A stretch of DNA of 64,000 bases from Maylandia zebra (taxonomy: Eukaryota > Chordata > Actinopteri > Cichliformes > Cichlidae). The position numbers and the translations under genes are program-made. Shown piece by piece: positions 54,301 through 64,000 of this stretch (positions within the stretch are counted from its first letter, which is position 1; each line of letters begins with the position of its first letter). The stretch spans positions 32,550,136-32,614,135 of the forward strand of contig NC_135175.1 in assembly GCF_041146795.1 (NCBI RefSeq), in the 5' to 3' direction. The notes beneath the pieces were generated by a model. It ran no database searches. It saw only the letters and a list, made by a program, of their open reading frames with translations, and was not told the origin of the DNA.

Positions 54301-55085
54301 TGCACCGGCGTAGAATTCTTGGAACAGGGTTTAATATTTAGACTCATAAGAACAGGAAGAAAAAACATAGCTGCCAGAAGGCGAAAAAACTGAGGTGAGA
54401 AAAAACAATCCCAGGTGCATCCCCCGCAACCCAGGTTTGTTTACCAGATAGACTTTGGAAACGCTGAACACAACATGAGTCAATAAAGATGAGCAGAGAG
54501 AAAGAGTCCCAGGTGCACACTCAGTAAGTTTAATTAACTCTCGTCTCTAAACACACAGGTTAAGAGAAGGTTTGCAAATTTAAGTAAAACAATGACAACA
54601 TTTAACAATTTCAATGTAACAATAGTGTATACATGTCAGTGTAAGTCCAGTGTATACAGGTATATATGTCATAAAAAGTCCACAACACTGCCATTGGTGG
54701 CTTTTTTGCATTCAGCAGTTGCCTCATTCTTCTGACACACAAAACAAACCTTTGGACGACACTACACACCAACTACACACTGCAAACACGGTAACCGTAG
54801 CAAATGTCTCACATCTCAAAACTTGTTCTCTTTCTTTTGATCACTCTCTCTATCTCACTGGCGTCACTCCTGAAACTTCCCCATCTTCCTAAACAACCAA
54901 ATGCCAAATTTTTAACATGAATCTGGTTTTACATGGCCTGTCAACACAATTTAAAAACTGGTACATAGTTTGAAGTCCACACTTTCGACTCCAGTTGAAA
55001 TGGAGACCCTGGGTTACTGCATCTTGTTGCTCTTAAATTGGTCATGTGATTTTGACATGCCGTTGACCCCTGAGGGTTAAAATGT
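54301..55085. other. No gene seen
   Basis: No open frame, repeat boundary or domain recognised between the L1-like fragment and copy C. Confidence 0.5.
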
Positions 55086-55212
55086 TACTTGAGGAACATG
55101 TTCATTCACAGCTGTCTCATCAGATTTTTACATCTAAACTCTGTGGAGCCTGATCTCAAGGGTTTTAAGTCTGACGCTCAAACTAGAAGAGGATCTTTCT
55201 GTCTCTTCAGAT

Positions 55213-55791
55213 TCACTGTGATGGGAGTGATTTCAGCCCTGAGTGATCACGCTGATGTTTGCACAGAGCAGACAATGAGGTGAATGTTTTGGCACATTGG
55301 TAACAGTGAAACAGTTTATTAGTAACGTGGGATCGTTTGTGTTTGGAGTATGAACTGAGATTCCTGAAGCTCTTGTCACACTGGTCACAGCTGTAGTTTC
55401 CTTCCATGTGTGTATGTTCATGATTGTTACGAGTACCTGAATGTGAGAAGCTTTTGTCACAGTGTCTGCACTTGTATGGTTTCTCTCCTGTGTGGACTCG
55501 TTTGTGTGTTTTAAGGTTGACTGCAGTGGTGAAGGATGACCCACACTGATCACAGAGGTGCTTTTTAACCCCACTGTGAATCAGTTCATGACATTTTAAG
55601 TGATGTGATGTGGTGAAGCTTCTCCCACATTCTTTGCAGTATTTCAGTTTGTCTCCAGTGTGTTTACGTTGATGTCTTTTTAGGGTGTATTGATCACTGA
55701 AAGTTATTCCACAAAGGTCACAGACAAACTCTTTCCCACCACCACAGTAATGACAGGGTTGAGAACTGGATCCATCTGTGTCGCTCTGCTT
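55213..55791 (-). CDS. Zinc-finger gene copy C, last exon (six fingers)
   Basis: Starts after acceptor TTTGTTTAG with K-Q-S-D-T-D-G-S-S, open for 192 codons to TGA at 55215-55213. Six C2H2 fingers, as in copy B; helices differ at contact positions, for example F-S-D-Q-Y-T-L-K-R-H versus F-S-R-Q-D-T-L-K-V-H in finger 7. The intron to 56643 is only 851 bp here, with no transposon, and serves as the empty-site reference for copy B. Confidence 0.88.
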   Translation of the reverse strand, partial: KQSDTDGSSSQPCHYCGGGKEFVCDLCGITFSDQYTLKRHQRKHTGDKLKYCKECGRSFTTSHHLKCHELIHSGVKKHLCDQCGSSFTTAVNLKTHKRVHTGEKPYKCRHCDKSFSHSGTRNNHEHTHMEGNYSCDQCDKSFRNLSSYSKHKRSHVTNKLFHCYQCAKTFTSLSALCKHQRDHSGLKSLPSQ

Positions 55792-56642
55792 CTAAACAAA
55801 GACACAAACACAGTGTAAGTCAGTCCTTCAACATTTTTATCCTGAACGTCGCCTGAAATAAAGAGCATCTCTGCAGACGTCCAATTACATTTTACTGTTT
55901 CACTCAGTTTACTGGGCTGCAATAACTACAATACTACCATCATAATACTACAGTAATACTTATTTCATGTTACAGTAACATCTGAGTTACACTAAAGTAC
56001 TACTATGCTAATATTTGCAGGGTACCAACACAGTGCTAAACTACTAACTGCAGTAATACTCATTTAATACTGCATTAATAATACTGTAACTGTGCAGTTA
56101 TAACACTCAGCTCAATGGGACACAAGAAAAACACTACTACCCCCATGACACTGCAATTATAACATTAAATTAGTATTTTAACATTAATGTCTAAAAGTAC
56201 TAAAGTTAAAAACAAGCAATGATACTACTGCTACAATATTACAATACCATTACGTAACGATACAACTTTGTTAACCATAAGAGAAGATTACAGAATGTTT
56301 TGGTTTTGTGCTTATTTTCATTTGTGTTTTATTTTATTACATGTGCTCCTGACAGAGGAATCAGGCTCTGTAAACAAAAGGCCTTTTATGCTGAAATAAT
56401 AACAATATCATTATATACCAGGAAACTGCCTGAACATTAAATAACACCATCATATTAATTTTCAGGACTTTTAGTTTTTAATGATCGTGTAAACAAAAAT
56501 CATAACTGACATGAAAATCTGAATAATCACTCAGAGCTGCTTTTCCATGCAGTAGAATTGCTAACATGCTAACACAGTTTAATGAGCAGAGTTGTTCCAA
56601 ACAGTCAGGCTAAAATGACAAGATAACAATATAAATACATAC
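55792..56642. other. Copy C intron, undisturbed
   Basis: Contains the empty target sites for the Tc1 element (TA at about 56395) and the L2-like LINE (ATAACT at about 56502) found in copy B. No gene. Confidence 0.85.
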
Positions 56643-57239
56643 CTCACAGTAACTGCACTTGTAGAGTCTCTTTCTGGTGTGGATCAGTTGGTGTTGCCTC
56701 AGGTAACATGGAGCTTTAAAAGTCTTCTCACACAGGTCACATTTATAAGGTCGTCCCTCAGTGTGGGTCAACATGTGTTGTTGTAACTGCCTGTTGGTTA
56801 TAAACTGTCTGCCACACTGTTCACAGCAGTACACAACATGTCTGGTGTGAATGCGTATGTGTGTATTTCGGGTCTCTATGTGGCTGAAAGTTTTTCCACA
56901 AAAGTCACAGCTGTATGCCTTAATTCCAGAGTGGGTAACTAGATGCCTCTGTAAGTGGCCACTTTGAGTAAAAGCTGTGCCACACTGATCACAGCTGTAC
57001 GCTTTAACTCCACTGTGGCTGAGTTGGTGTCTTTTTAGGGAACCCTTCCAGGAAAAAGACTTTCCACACAAGTCACAGCTGAACAGTCTCTCTCCAGTGT
57101 GGATGACCTGATGCTGTTTCAGGTGACACTTGGAAATAAAACCCATCCCACACTCGTCACAGGTGTGTTTTTTCTCTCCCTTTCTTCTGTGAGGTTTGTC
57201 GGCCTCCTGAGAGCGCTGACTTCTCGCTCCATGTTGGTC
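56643..57239 (-). CDS. Zinc-finger gene copy C, finger exon 1
   Basis: Same 597-nt frame and splice sites as copies A and B. The most diverged of the three at finger 1 (F-I-S-K-C-H-L-K-Q-H, with an H-T-G-E-R-L linker to finger 2) and finger 3 (F-T-Q-S-G-H-L-Q-R-H). With 58911-59016 and 55213-55791 it gives a complete 12-finger protein of about 397 residues. Of the three genes this one has the least disturbed introns and is the best candidate for normal expression. Confidence 0.9.
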
Positions 57240-58910
57240 CTGCAGTGACAGAGATACAAACAGAGGCAGTGAGTGAAATGCAGTCGTGGAACAAACTCAA
57301 CCTTCAAACTCCCTCCATTAACACTAGTTTTAAACCTGAAGGTGGAGTGTGGCACCAAACACCTTAAAGGTCTCTTATCACCACCTGCTGGTAGTTGTAA
57401 CACATTACATCCAACTTGGTGTTAAAAATAATTCATGACTGTTCAAACACTAAAATCAAGCCCATCCCTCCTGCTGTACACAGTTATTAATGCTAGCATG
57501 CTAACACACTCAGAAAAGTATAAATGTTTACCAAGTCTATACTTTTATGTTTCCTATTATATATTTCTATCATTTTGTCATTTTTCAATATTAATAATTA
57601 CAATGTAACATTTAAAAGTTGATTCAGTGAAGGAAAATATTTTACTTTTGCTCCCTACATTAGAAAAAGAAAATTGTATTTTGTACTCTTTACATTTACA
57701 AAACAGAAGTGTTACTTTTAAGGCATCTGAGGGCTTTATTTCATCACTGCAGGCATCAAACATCAAACCAACTTGAGAAACGGGAAAAGAAACACATGAA
57801 AGACAATCCTGATCGTGTACTAATCACCAGGGTTTGAAACATAAAAAGAGATGAAAGAGGCAAAACTGTGAGTCATAGTCAGGAGTTAAAGTGAGACGTT
57901 GTTCTTCTTTCTTTTTTGCACAGCACCTGAACAAACAGGTAATTTCAAATGCAGCGTTTCTATCAACAAACATCAGCAAACACACAAACTGTTTGTGTGC
58001 AGTTTGTCTCACAGTGTGTTGCTGGCTAAAGGTCCAGCTGCTGTACATCACAGGGAGAGAAAAGAAAGAGAGCTAACTTCACTCAGAGATGGAGAAAGAT
58101 AAGACACACAGGACAGGAGAGGAAGAAGAGAGGTTAGATTTAAAGGGAAGGACTGCTCAGTGGGATTCGATCAACTGGAGATTAAAGCTTACATGTAAGT
58201 CCTCATGTGTTGAAATCAGATATTGGGTCTGTACATGTGACATTGTGTTTTTTTGGATAGTGAAAGATGCTGCAAAACAATCTGAGGCAGATTAACTGTG
58301 TTATTTAAAGACTGCATGAAGATCCTCTGCAGGTTAGTGCAGGATAAACAGGTTCGTTTGCTGAACTGTGATGGATTTAAAGTAAAGAACAGTGTGTGAC
58401 TGGTGCACAGTGACTGTGGTGCTCATGTCACAGTTAGATTACATCAAGTGTAGCAGAGATTCATTTAAACTGAAGCTCATGATGCTGACACAATGTATAA
58501 TCACACTTGCACAGTCCAATCACTTTGTAACCAGTTATAGTAGTTTCTCATAGGTAATACTACAACAAGCTTTATGAATATTCATGTGTGTAACCAATAA
58601 AACAACCTGCAGGGGGAAAGCAAGTTGAAATGGGTTGGAGACAACTGCTTCCCCCTCGCGAGTGAAAACTTGAGCTCTGTGTGACCTCGTTCCTGAGTGA
58701 GTTTCTGTTTATCCAGCAGTATCAGGGGTAAAACTCTGACAAATGTCCATTTGATTATTAATAATTTTGATGAATAAACCTTCCTTATTTTAACATGTGC
58801 TGTGGTCTCTAAAAAACAACATAATATGCAACACAGTCATATAACAGGTTGGGAGGATGAGAGTTTTAGACGTGACTGATTATTTGGTGAAACTGTGATA
58901 TTTTCCTCAC
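57240..58910. other. Copy C intron
   Basis: Includes the conserved plus-strand block (57819-58220, ATG at 58089) and the empty sites for copy A's hAT shell (about 57467-57474) and copy B's hAT element (about 58404-58411). No other gene. Confidence 0.8.
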
Positions 58911-59016
58911 CTTCTGTGTTGAGCTCATTGTTTCCTCTGTAGTGACTCAGCTGAGTCCAGATGGCTGAAAATGTTCCTCTGCTGCTCCGTCAGACTCTTC
59001 TCCTCCTGCTGATCAG
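58911..59016 (-). CDS. Zinc-finger gene copy C, start exon
   Basis: ATG 58928-58926, M-S-S-T-Q-K, donor AAG|GTGAGG (58910), acceptor TTTGTGTCCCAG directly above 59016. Phase 0 to D-Q-H-G-A-R-S at 57239. Confidence 0.77.
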
Positions 59017-60276
59017 CTGGGACACAAAACAGATCTTTGTTAGGCTCCACACTGCACTGAAGAGTCAAAGTGTCTCATATGTTCATCTGACAACACAAAG
59101 TACAAATTTCACTCTGATTGCTTGTAGAAATCTTGTGAGACGTGTTGTGCTGCAAAGTGAGGAAACTCTCTCACTCACTTATACTTCAGGAGGAACTTTG
59201 TGACATTGGCTCTAATATTCTAAGCAGCCCTTTACTATGACAGGGCCAGAAAGTCCTATTTGAAGGTTTGGGAGAAGGACCATGTTAAAGGTGGATTGGG
59301 GTTTATACACTTTGTTATGATACAGGTAAGGCTGTAAGAGCCTGAGAAGGTGTCCTGAATGAACCTCTAAAACCAGTTTTCAGCTAACGACTCTGCTTCA
59401 GTCTGGAAAACAGCAACTACAAGTTTAAAGACTCCATCAACAATTCACACCCAGCAACAGCCTGAACAGCTCCTCCTGTGGTTTCCACAAACAGGGACAG
59501 ACCTGTTACTCCCCCACCCCACACTTTCAACTCCTTCAGCCCCCCAGTTCCACCCCCCCACCCCCACCATTCATAATAACAGAGGCCCACACCTGATCAC
59601 CACTTCACAAGTCTCTCCAGCCCCCATGGTGCCGCTCTCCAAACTCCACCATTCCCCAAACTTTGATTCTGTTCATCTGGACGTAGCTTTTTGTGGGAGA
59701 AACGTTTCATCACTCATCCAAGTGCAGCCGACTGCAGGTTTCCCCAATCTTCAACAGTGCATTTGCATAATGACTGAAACGAGCACCACTGAAGGAACAA
59801 TGGGCTGGGAGGTCAGTTATTGAGCATTAATATGCAAATTCTCATGATCATTGATCAACAACCACTGATCCCTTGCAGCGGGAATGGTACTCATTGCCAT
59901 TGATCAGCAGTCTTTGATTAATGAGCTTTGATCAGTGGTTTCAGTGCTTTCCTTCCTGCTTTGACTGCAGCTGTGTTTGACACAGGAAGACATTTTTACA
60001 TTCTTCACAATTATACTTTATTCTTTTTGGGGGAAGTGCAGCTTTAAACCTTCACATGATTCAAGTCAACCCAACAAATCAATCTGGACGATCACAGGTG
60101 GGAAAAACTTCTGTAGATAAAATAAAACCCAACATTCACATGATTAAAAACACGACTTCACCAAATCACCAGGAGCTGCACATTAACCACCACAATATAT
60201 TTTTATTCTCTGTGCTTCAAATATGAACACTGTTTACTTTCATCTCTGTTTCATTAGTTTTTGTTAACATCTTCCT
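59017..60276. other. Copy C upstream intron
   Basis: Paralogous to copies A and B, with a Penelope-like stretch at 59670-59990 and a copy-specific block at about 60005-60180. No gene. Confidence 0.6.
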
Positions 60277-60455
60277 GTTCCAGAGGGTGATGGGAGTCAA
60301 AGAGGAGGTACTGGTCCGTAGTACATCGAAGTTTACCGGAAGCCCACACATACGGACCAGTACCTCCTCTTTGACTCCCATCACCCTCTGGAACACAAAC
60401 TTGGAGTAATTAGGACCCTACACCACCGGGCAGAACAGGTTCCCTCTAAGCCTGA
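60277..60455 (+). mobile_element. Penelope-like retroelement fragment with fold-back
   Basis: From about 60322 the plus strand reads Y-I-E-V-Y-R-K-P-T-H-T-D-Q-Y-L-L-F-D-S-H-H-P-L, then K-L-G-V-I-R-T-L-H-H-R-A-E, a block I recognise from fish Penelope reverse transcriptases. It is preceded by its own inverted copy: 60277-60320 is the exact reverse complement of 60351-60394 (44 of 44), with a 30-nt loop. Confidence 0.8.
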
Positions 60456-61112
60456 AGGTAGAGCTGGGCGATATAAGATTTTTTCATATCACGATATGTT
60501 TTTTTCATTTCAGGCGATAACGATATATATCACGATATAAGCCAAATAACTATATTTGTAAGATTTAAATGTGCCGTTGCTCACAAGTAAAATGTGAAAT
60601 AATCAGCAGCTTGTTTTTATTTAAATATTTATTTCCCATAATAAGTTCAACAGGGTAGATGTACTTAACACTGCCAGGCTTCTACCTTTCAACCTTTAAA
60701 AGCCGGAGAGCAGCCAAATGGCTGCTAGGCTTTTAGCTAAGCTTTAGCTTCAGCCAAGTGGAAGCTAAATTGGCTAGTCATTCATATGTATATTAGGTTG
60801 TTACCTGGGAATTCTGGAGGGAGGGGAGTGGGGGTGTGTGACTGAGGGGGTGGGGGAGCTGCTAAAAGCTGTGAACTTCCTTTTGTGTTTCATCTTGAAG
60901 CATTCTCAATCATCCAGGGAAATAAATCTCCAAAAGTCACCAACTTGGAGTGTTTCAGTTTGCCATCTTAGGGAGAAATCAACACACATGGGTGTATGTC
61001 CTTTGTTGCTGAGATTTATTGATGAAAACAGTACAAAAAAACCAACCATTTGCACACATATTTACAAATAATAATAAAAAGTGAGTGAATACATTTCAAC
61101 ATTTTCAGCAAT
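60456..61112. other. hAT-like left end and unclassified DNA
   Basis: Starts TAGAGCTGGGCGATATAAGA with ATATCACGATAT motifs, the look of a hAT left terminus; no right terminus is seen. No gene. Confidence 0.4.
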
Positions 61113-61166
61113 GTCTTCAAGTAACTTAAAGAAGTCCAGACGCTTTTCTTTGCAAGCTCCTTTGAC
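61113..61166 (+). repeat. Penelope-like 3' fragment
   Basis: TCTTCAAGTAACTTAAAGAA to CTCCTTTGACT matches 52169-52225. With 60277-60455 it brackets a copy C-specific insert that replaced about 100 bp present in copies A and B. Confidence 0.5.
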
Positions 61167-61478
61167 TGTGACCCTGATACTGCAGCAGATCGCTCTCATC
61201 CATTTCCTGTTATCACTTCAAATAGAAACGAGGCTGTAGAGGTTTGGTGCAGGCAGAAAAACAGCTGCAACGACAATGAAAAGACTTTTCTGCTCCAACT
61301 TCTCCCAGCATGCTGAGCTAATGATTAGTTGGTGTTTTTCTCCAAACACTCTCTCACTCTTCTCTCAACGTGTTCACAATAAACTGTGAACAGACACCGA
61401 GGAGAGCAGCAGAAGACCTCATTCAGGAGCTAAACTCAACATGAACTGAACTCACAGTAAAGTTAGCTCGGTGCTTAC

Positions 61479-61560
61479 CTTTAGATGAGCCCACAAACCG
61501 AGAGAAACTCCGCGATGAAGCTGCAACTCTTTCCAAACACAGGAAACAGATCAGACCCAC
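61479..61560 (-). other. Candidate 5' UTR exon of zinc-finger copy C
   Basis: Donor CTAAAG|GTAAGC at 61478; flanks as in copies A and B. Confidence 0.4.
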
Positions 61561-61914
61561 GTGGTTCACGCTGATCTCAGCTACGATCCAGGAGACAAGG
61601 GTGGGCAGATCGATGCAGATATCGATCCAAACGTTGGTTTAGTTTGTTTTATCATCCAAATTCAACCTTTTACTCGCTTTAGATTAAAAAATAGCTCCGT
61701 CATCCCGGAAGGCGCTTCGTCTTCTTTACATTGTTTATTGGCGGTTGTCAAACAACAAAATTGTCCTTTACTGCCACCAACTGGTGTGGAGTGTGAACTG
61801 GCACGTCGACCCTCAAACTGGAATAAGGCCCGATAACCTTACAATAAGATCCAGTTTCAGTTTTGTGTTTATGTTTTGGATCAGTCGCCCTCTCACAGTT
61901 TAATATAGTTTCCT

Positions 61915-62937
61915 TTTTCTTTTTTTTTCCTGTCCCGTTTGGCTCTTTTGCCATCAGAATTATTGTCTAAAGGCAAAGAAAGATGCCCAACGGATTTACT
62001 TTACCAAATTGACCATCCCAGCCTTGCCATAATGGTCCATTTGATTCACCTTTTATTGTTTATTTTATTTTCACTTGCTGAATACGGGACAGACTTGGCT
62101 GGGGGAAAGAAGGGGAGAAAGAAAGAGAAACAGCTGAGAAGAGGGACAGGGGAGAAGGGCAAAAAACAAAAACCAACACAATGGGCAGGAAAAAAAAAAG
62201 AAAAAAAAAGAAAAAGAAAATGAATATATCGATCATCTGGATCACCTGTTGAGAAAGAAAAAAGAAAACAAGCAGAAGAGAACAAGAGTAATAGAATAAA
62301 CAACATCACAATGATATATGGGAATATGACAGTAAATACTAAATATTAAACATTATTGTGCAGCACATAAGATCAACAGAACACAGTGTGCTTTGAGGTA
62401 GGAGCCAAAAAGGGTGTAGTTTGTGGGTGTGATCACCCGTGTGTACACCTGTGAGCATGGACACGCTTGTTTTTTTAAAAGGTTCCTTCATGCAATGATC
62501 TGCTAGAGGGTGTGGGGGGGCCACAGCCCCGTCCTCCAGGGCATGAAGCAGGTATGGAGGAGATCAAAACTCCAGACATCCAGAGACCCCCAGAACACAA
62601 GAGACCAAGGAAGACCAACAGAGGGGCAGCCGCGCCACTGTCCCAGTAAGAGCTGAGGAGAGTCCCAGATGAGGGCTCACTCAGCAGCCGCGGAGCAGAA
62701 GCCAGAGGGAGTTGCAGTGACGCGCCCGTGAGCTCCGCCGGCAGCCAGCTGTGCCTGAGTGACCGAGCCCCAGGCCGAGAGGCTGGGGGCACCCCACCTC
62801 CGAGGTGGCCCAAGCGAGCCCCAGGATCCAGGCCCCGATAAGCGGCCGCCAAGGAGTGAGCCGGTGTGTACCTGGAAGCCCATCCCCAGACACAAAGAAC
62901 CACCAACGCACCGATGTCTGAGGGAGTCCGCCACTGG
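61915..62937 (-). mobile_element. L1-like family R insertion, minus strand
   Basis: 19-bp flanks CAGTTTAATATAGTTTCCT (61896-61914) and CAGTGTAATGTAGTTTCCT (62938-62956) differ at two positions; copy A has the single site at about 17527. The 3' end with poly(A) is on the left. The GC-rich right half yields long spurious frames on both strands. No reverse transcriptase. Confidence 0.82.
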
Positions 62938-63169
62938 CAGTGTAATGTAGTTTCCTCTTCTCTTTGATCGCCCAGAGATGTGGTGGCGAATATGCCATGA
63001 AAATCATTTGTTTGAAGCCAGCTCACCTCCTGCAACCAGAATACGTGCTTCTTTTGAAGTTCAGACTACTTCTGACATTTCTGTGGAGGAACACCAAAGT
63101 AACTGCTAAACCCTCCTGGGTCCAAGTATAATTTGCCATTTTTGACTACTTTTGATTTTACCTCTACAA

Positions 63170-63171
<2 letters not shown>

Positions 63172-63214
<43 letters not shown>
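63172..63214. repeat. (ATT)n microsatellite, copy C
   Basis: Paralogous to 17751-17799, shorter by a few units. Confidence 0.9.
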
Positions 63215-63215
<1 letters not shown>

Positions 63216-63666
63216 CAAACAGTTTATCTTGCCTTGTTTGGTATAATCTTTTCAGCACAACCTCAAATATCTGAAATTTGAGTTATTTTTTACATTTCGG
63301 CATACTATATTAGCACAAGTTATCTAAGTTCAAGCAAAAATTCAAACTCAGAGTAGAAAAAAGTTACATTTTTTTACTGTGAAACGCATAAAAATGTTTG
63401 AAGAATCATTTTCATAACTTGAAATGCAAATACAAAATTGTACATTTCTAAAAATTCTGCACATGTTTTGGAAACAACAGTTATCTGGTACTATTCGCTG
63501 CATCAAATAAGAAGGCACACAAATTATTTGTGCCAGTCCAAAAAAATAGTTTGTGTTCAGTATAAGACAGAAGAGAACACCACAGGCCTAAACCCTGCAG
63601 GTCTGACAGCAGGAGGTGGATCAGTCCAGTTTTTTCCACTTCACTGATGAACCGTTTAAACACACC

Positions 63667-64000
63667 ATCAACATGGAAAATAAATGATCAATAATCCCTT
63701 TTAATAGCAGAAGTCTGTGTGCCAACTTCAACAATATAAAGGAATATCTAAATGAGTTGACAAATCCATTTGGAATTATTGCCATTTCTGAAACATGGAC
63801 CAATGCTGAGAAAGGACTGGACTTTGAACTGGTGGGATTTGATGTGAATTTTGTAAATAGAAGGAACAAAAGTGGAGGGGGAGTAGCTGTGCATGTGGAT
63901 AAAAACCTAAATTACAAGGTGGTGGAAAGTATGACAACTGCGATTGATAATTTATTAGATGGTATAACAATTGAAATTTATAAGGAAAGAGAGAAAAATC
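63667..64000 (+). pseudogene. LINE ORF2 endonuclease part, runs off the window
   Basis: Reads F-N-S-R-S-L-C-A-N-F-N-N-I-K-E-Y, I-A-I-S-E-T-W-T-N and G-G-G-V-A-V-H-V-D-K-N-L. It is the same family as 5945-8982 and open to base 64000. It starts right after the same sequence (GTGGATCAGTCCAG) that precedes the ORF1 remnant in copy A, so ORF1 seems deleted here. Confidence 0.8.

Noticed and set aside
62475..63035. 186-codon minus-strand frame and overlapping frames (also 23492-24116)
   Set aside because: Both strands are open in several frames because the repeat is GC-rich; the frames cross repeat boundaries and show no domain.

Overview
The window looks like nuclear DNA of a ray-finned fish, probably a percomorph and possibly a cichlid. 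The signs are spliced C2H2 zinc-finger genes, a TMEM129 retrocopy, and a dense load of fish-type transposons: L1, L2/CR1-like LINEs, BEL/Pao, Penelope, hAT, pogo and Tc1. The species is an inference. There are no bacterial operons, CRISPR arrays, rRNA genes or functional tRNA genes.

The backbone is a tandem triplication of one minus-strand C2H2 zinc-finger gene: copy A (about 1194-18290), copy B (about 20470-35052) and copy C (about 55090-63630). Each gene has a short exon with the start codon (M-S-S-T-Q-E/K), a 597-nt exon with six fingers, and a last 579-nt exon with six more fingers. All junctions are phase 0 with GT/AG ends. Copies B and C are complete and open, about 397 residues. Copy A shows its start exon and first finger exon; its last exon would lie left of the window, beyond a BEL/Pao element of which only the 3' end is visible. 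Differences among copies fall largely on the predicted DNA-contact residues of the fingers.

Because there are three copies, insertions in one can be checked against the empty site in another. Copy A's first coding intron holds a nested stack of about 11.4 kb: a hAT shell with 8-bp target duplications enclosing a pogo element, a LINE inside a second pogo fragment, and an internally deleted BEL-like LTR element. Copy B's introns hold a Tc1-type element (TA duplication), an L2-like LINE (with a smaller insert inside it) and a nearly complete hAT element with an intron-containing transposase. Copy C holds a GC-rich L1-like fragment and a Penelope fragment that folds into a perfect 44-bp hairpin.

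Between copies B and C (35.05-55.09 kb) lies a repeat-rich block. It has a CACTA-like long-inverted-repeat structure, two 5'-truncated L1 copies with 15-bp target duplications, and an apparently full-length L1 (38743-47695). Fused directly to the L1 poly(A) is a processed, intronless copy of TMEM129, an ER-membrane RING E3 ligase gene, ending in its own poly(A). One 14-bp target duplication (CACTAACTGGAAAC) brackets the whole L1-TMEM129 unit, and the L1 has no duplication of its own at the internal junction. The simplest reading is one retrotransposition event with a template jump from TMEM129 mRNA to L1 RNA. This is the most unusual structure in the window.

Almost all transposon coding regions are broken by stops or frameshifts. 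The only host coding sequences I would call potentially functional are the zinc-finger genes.
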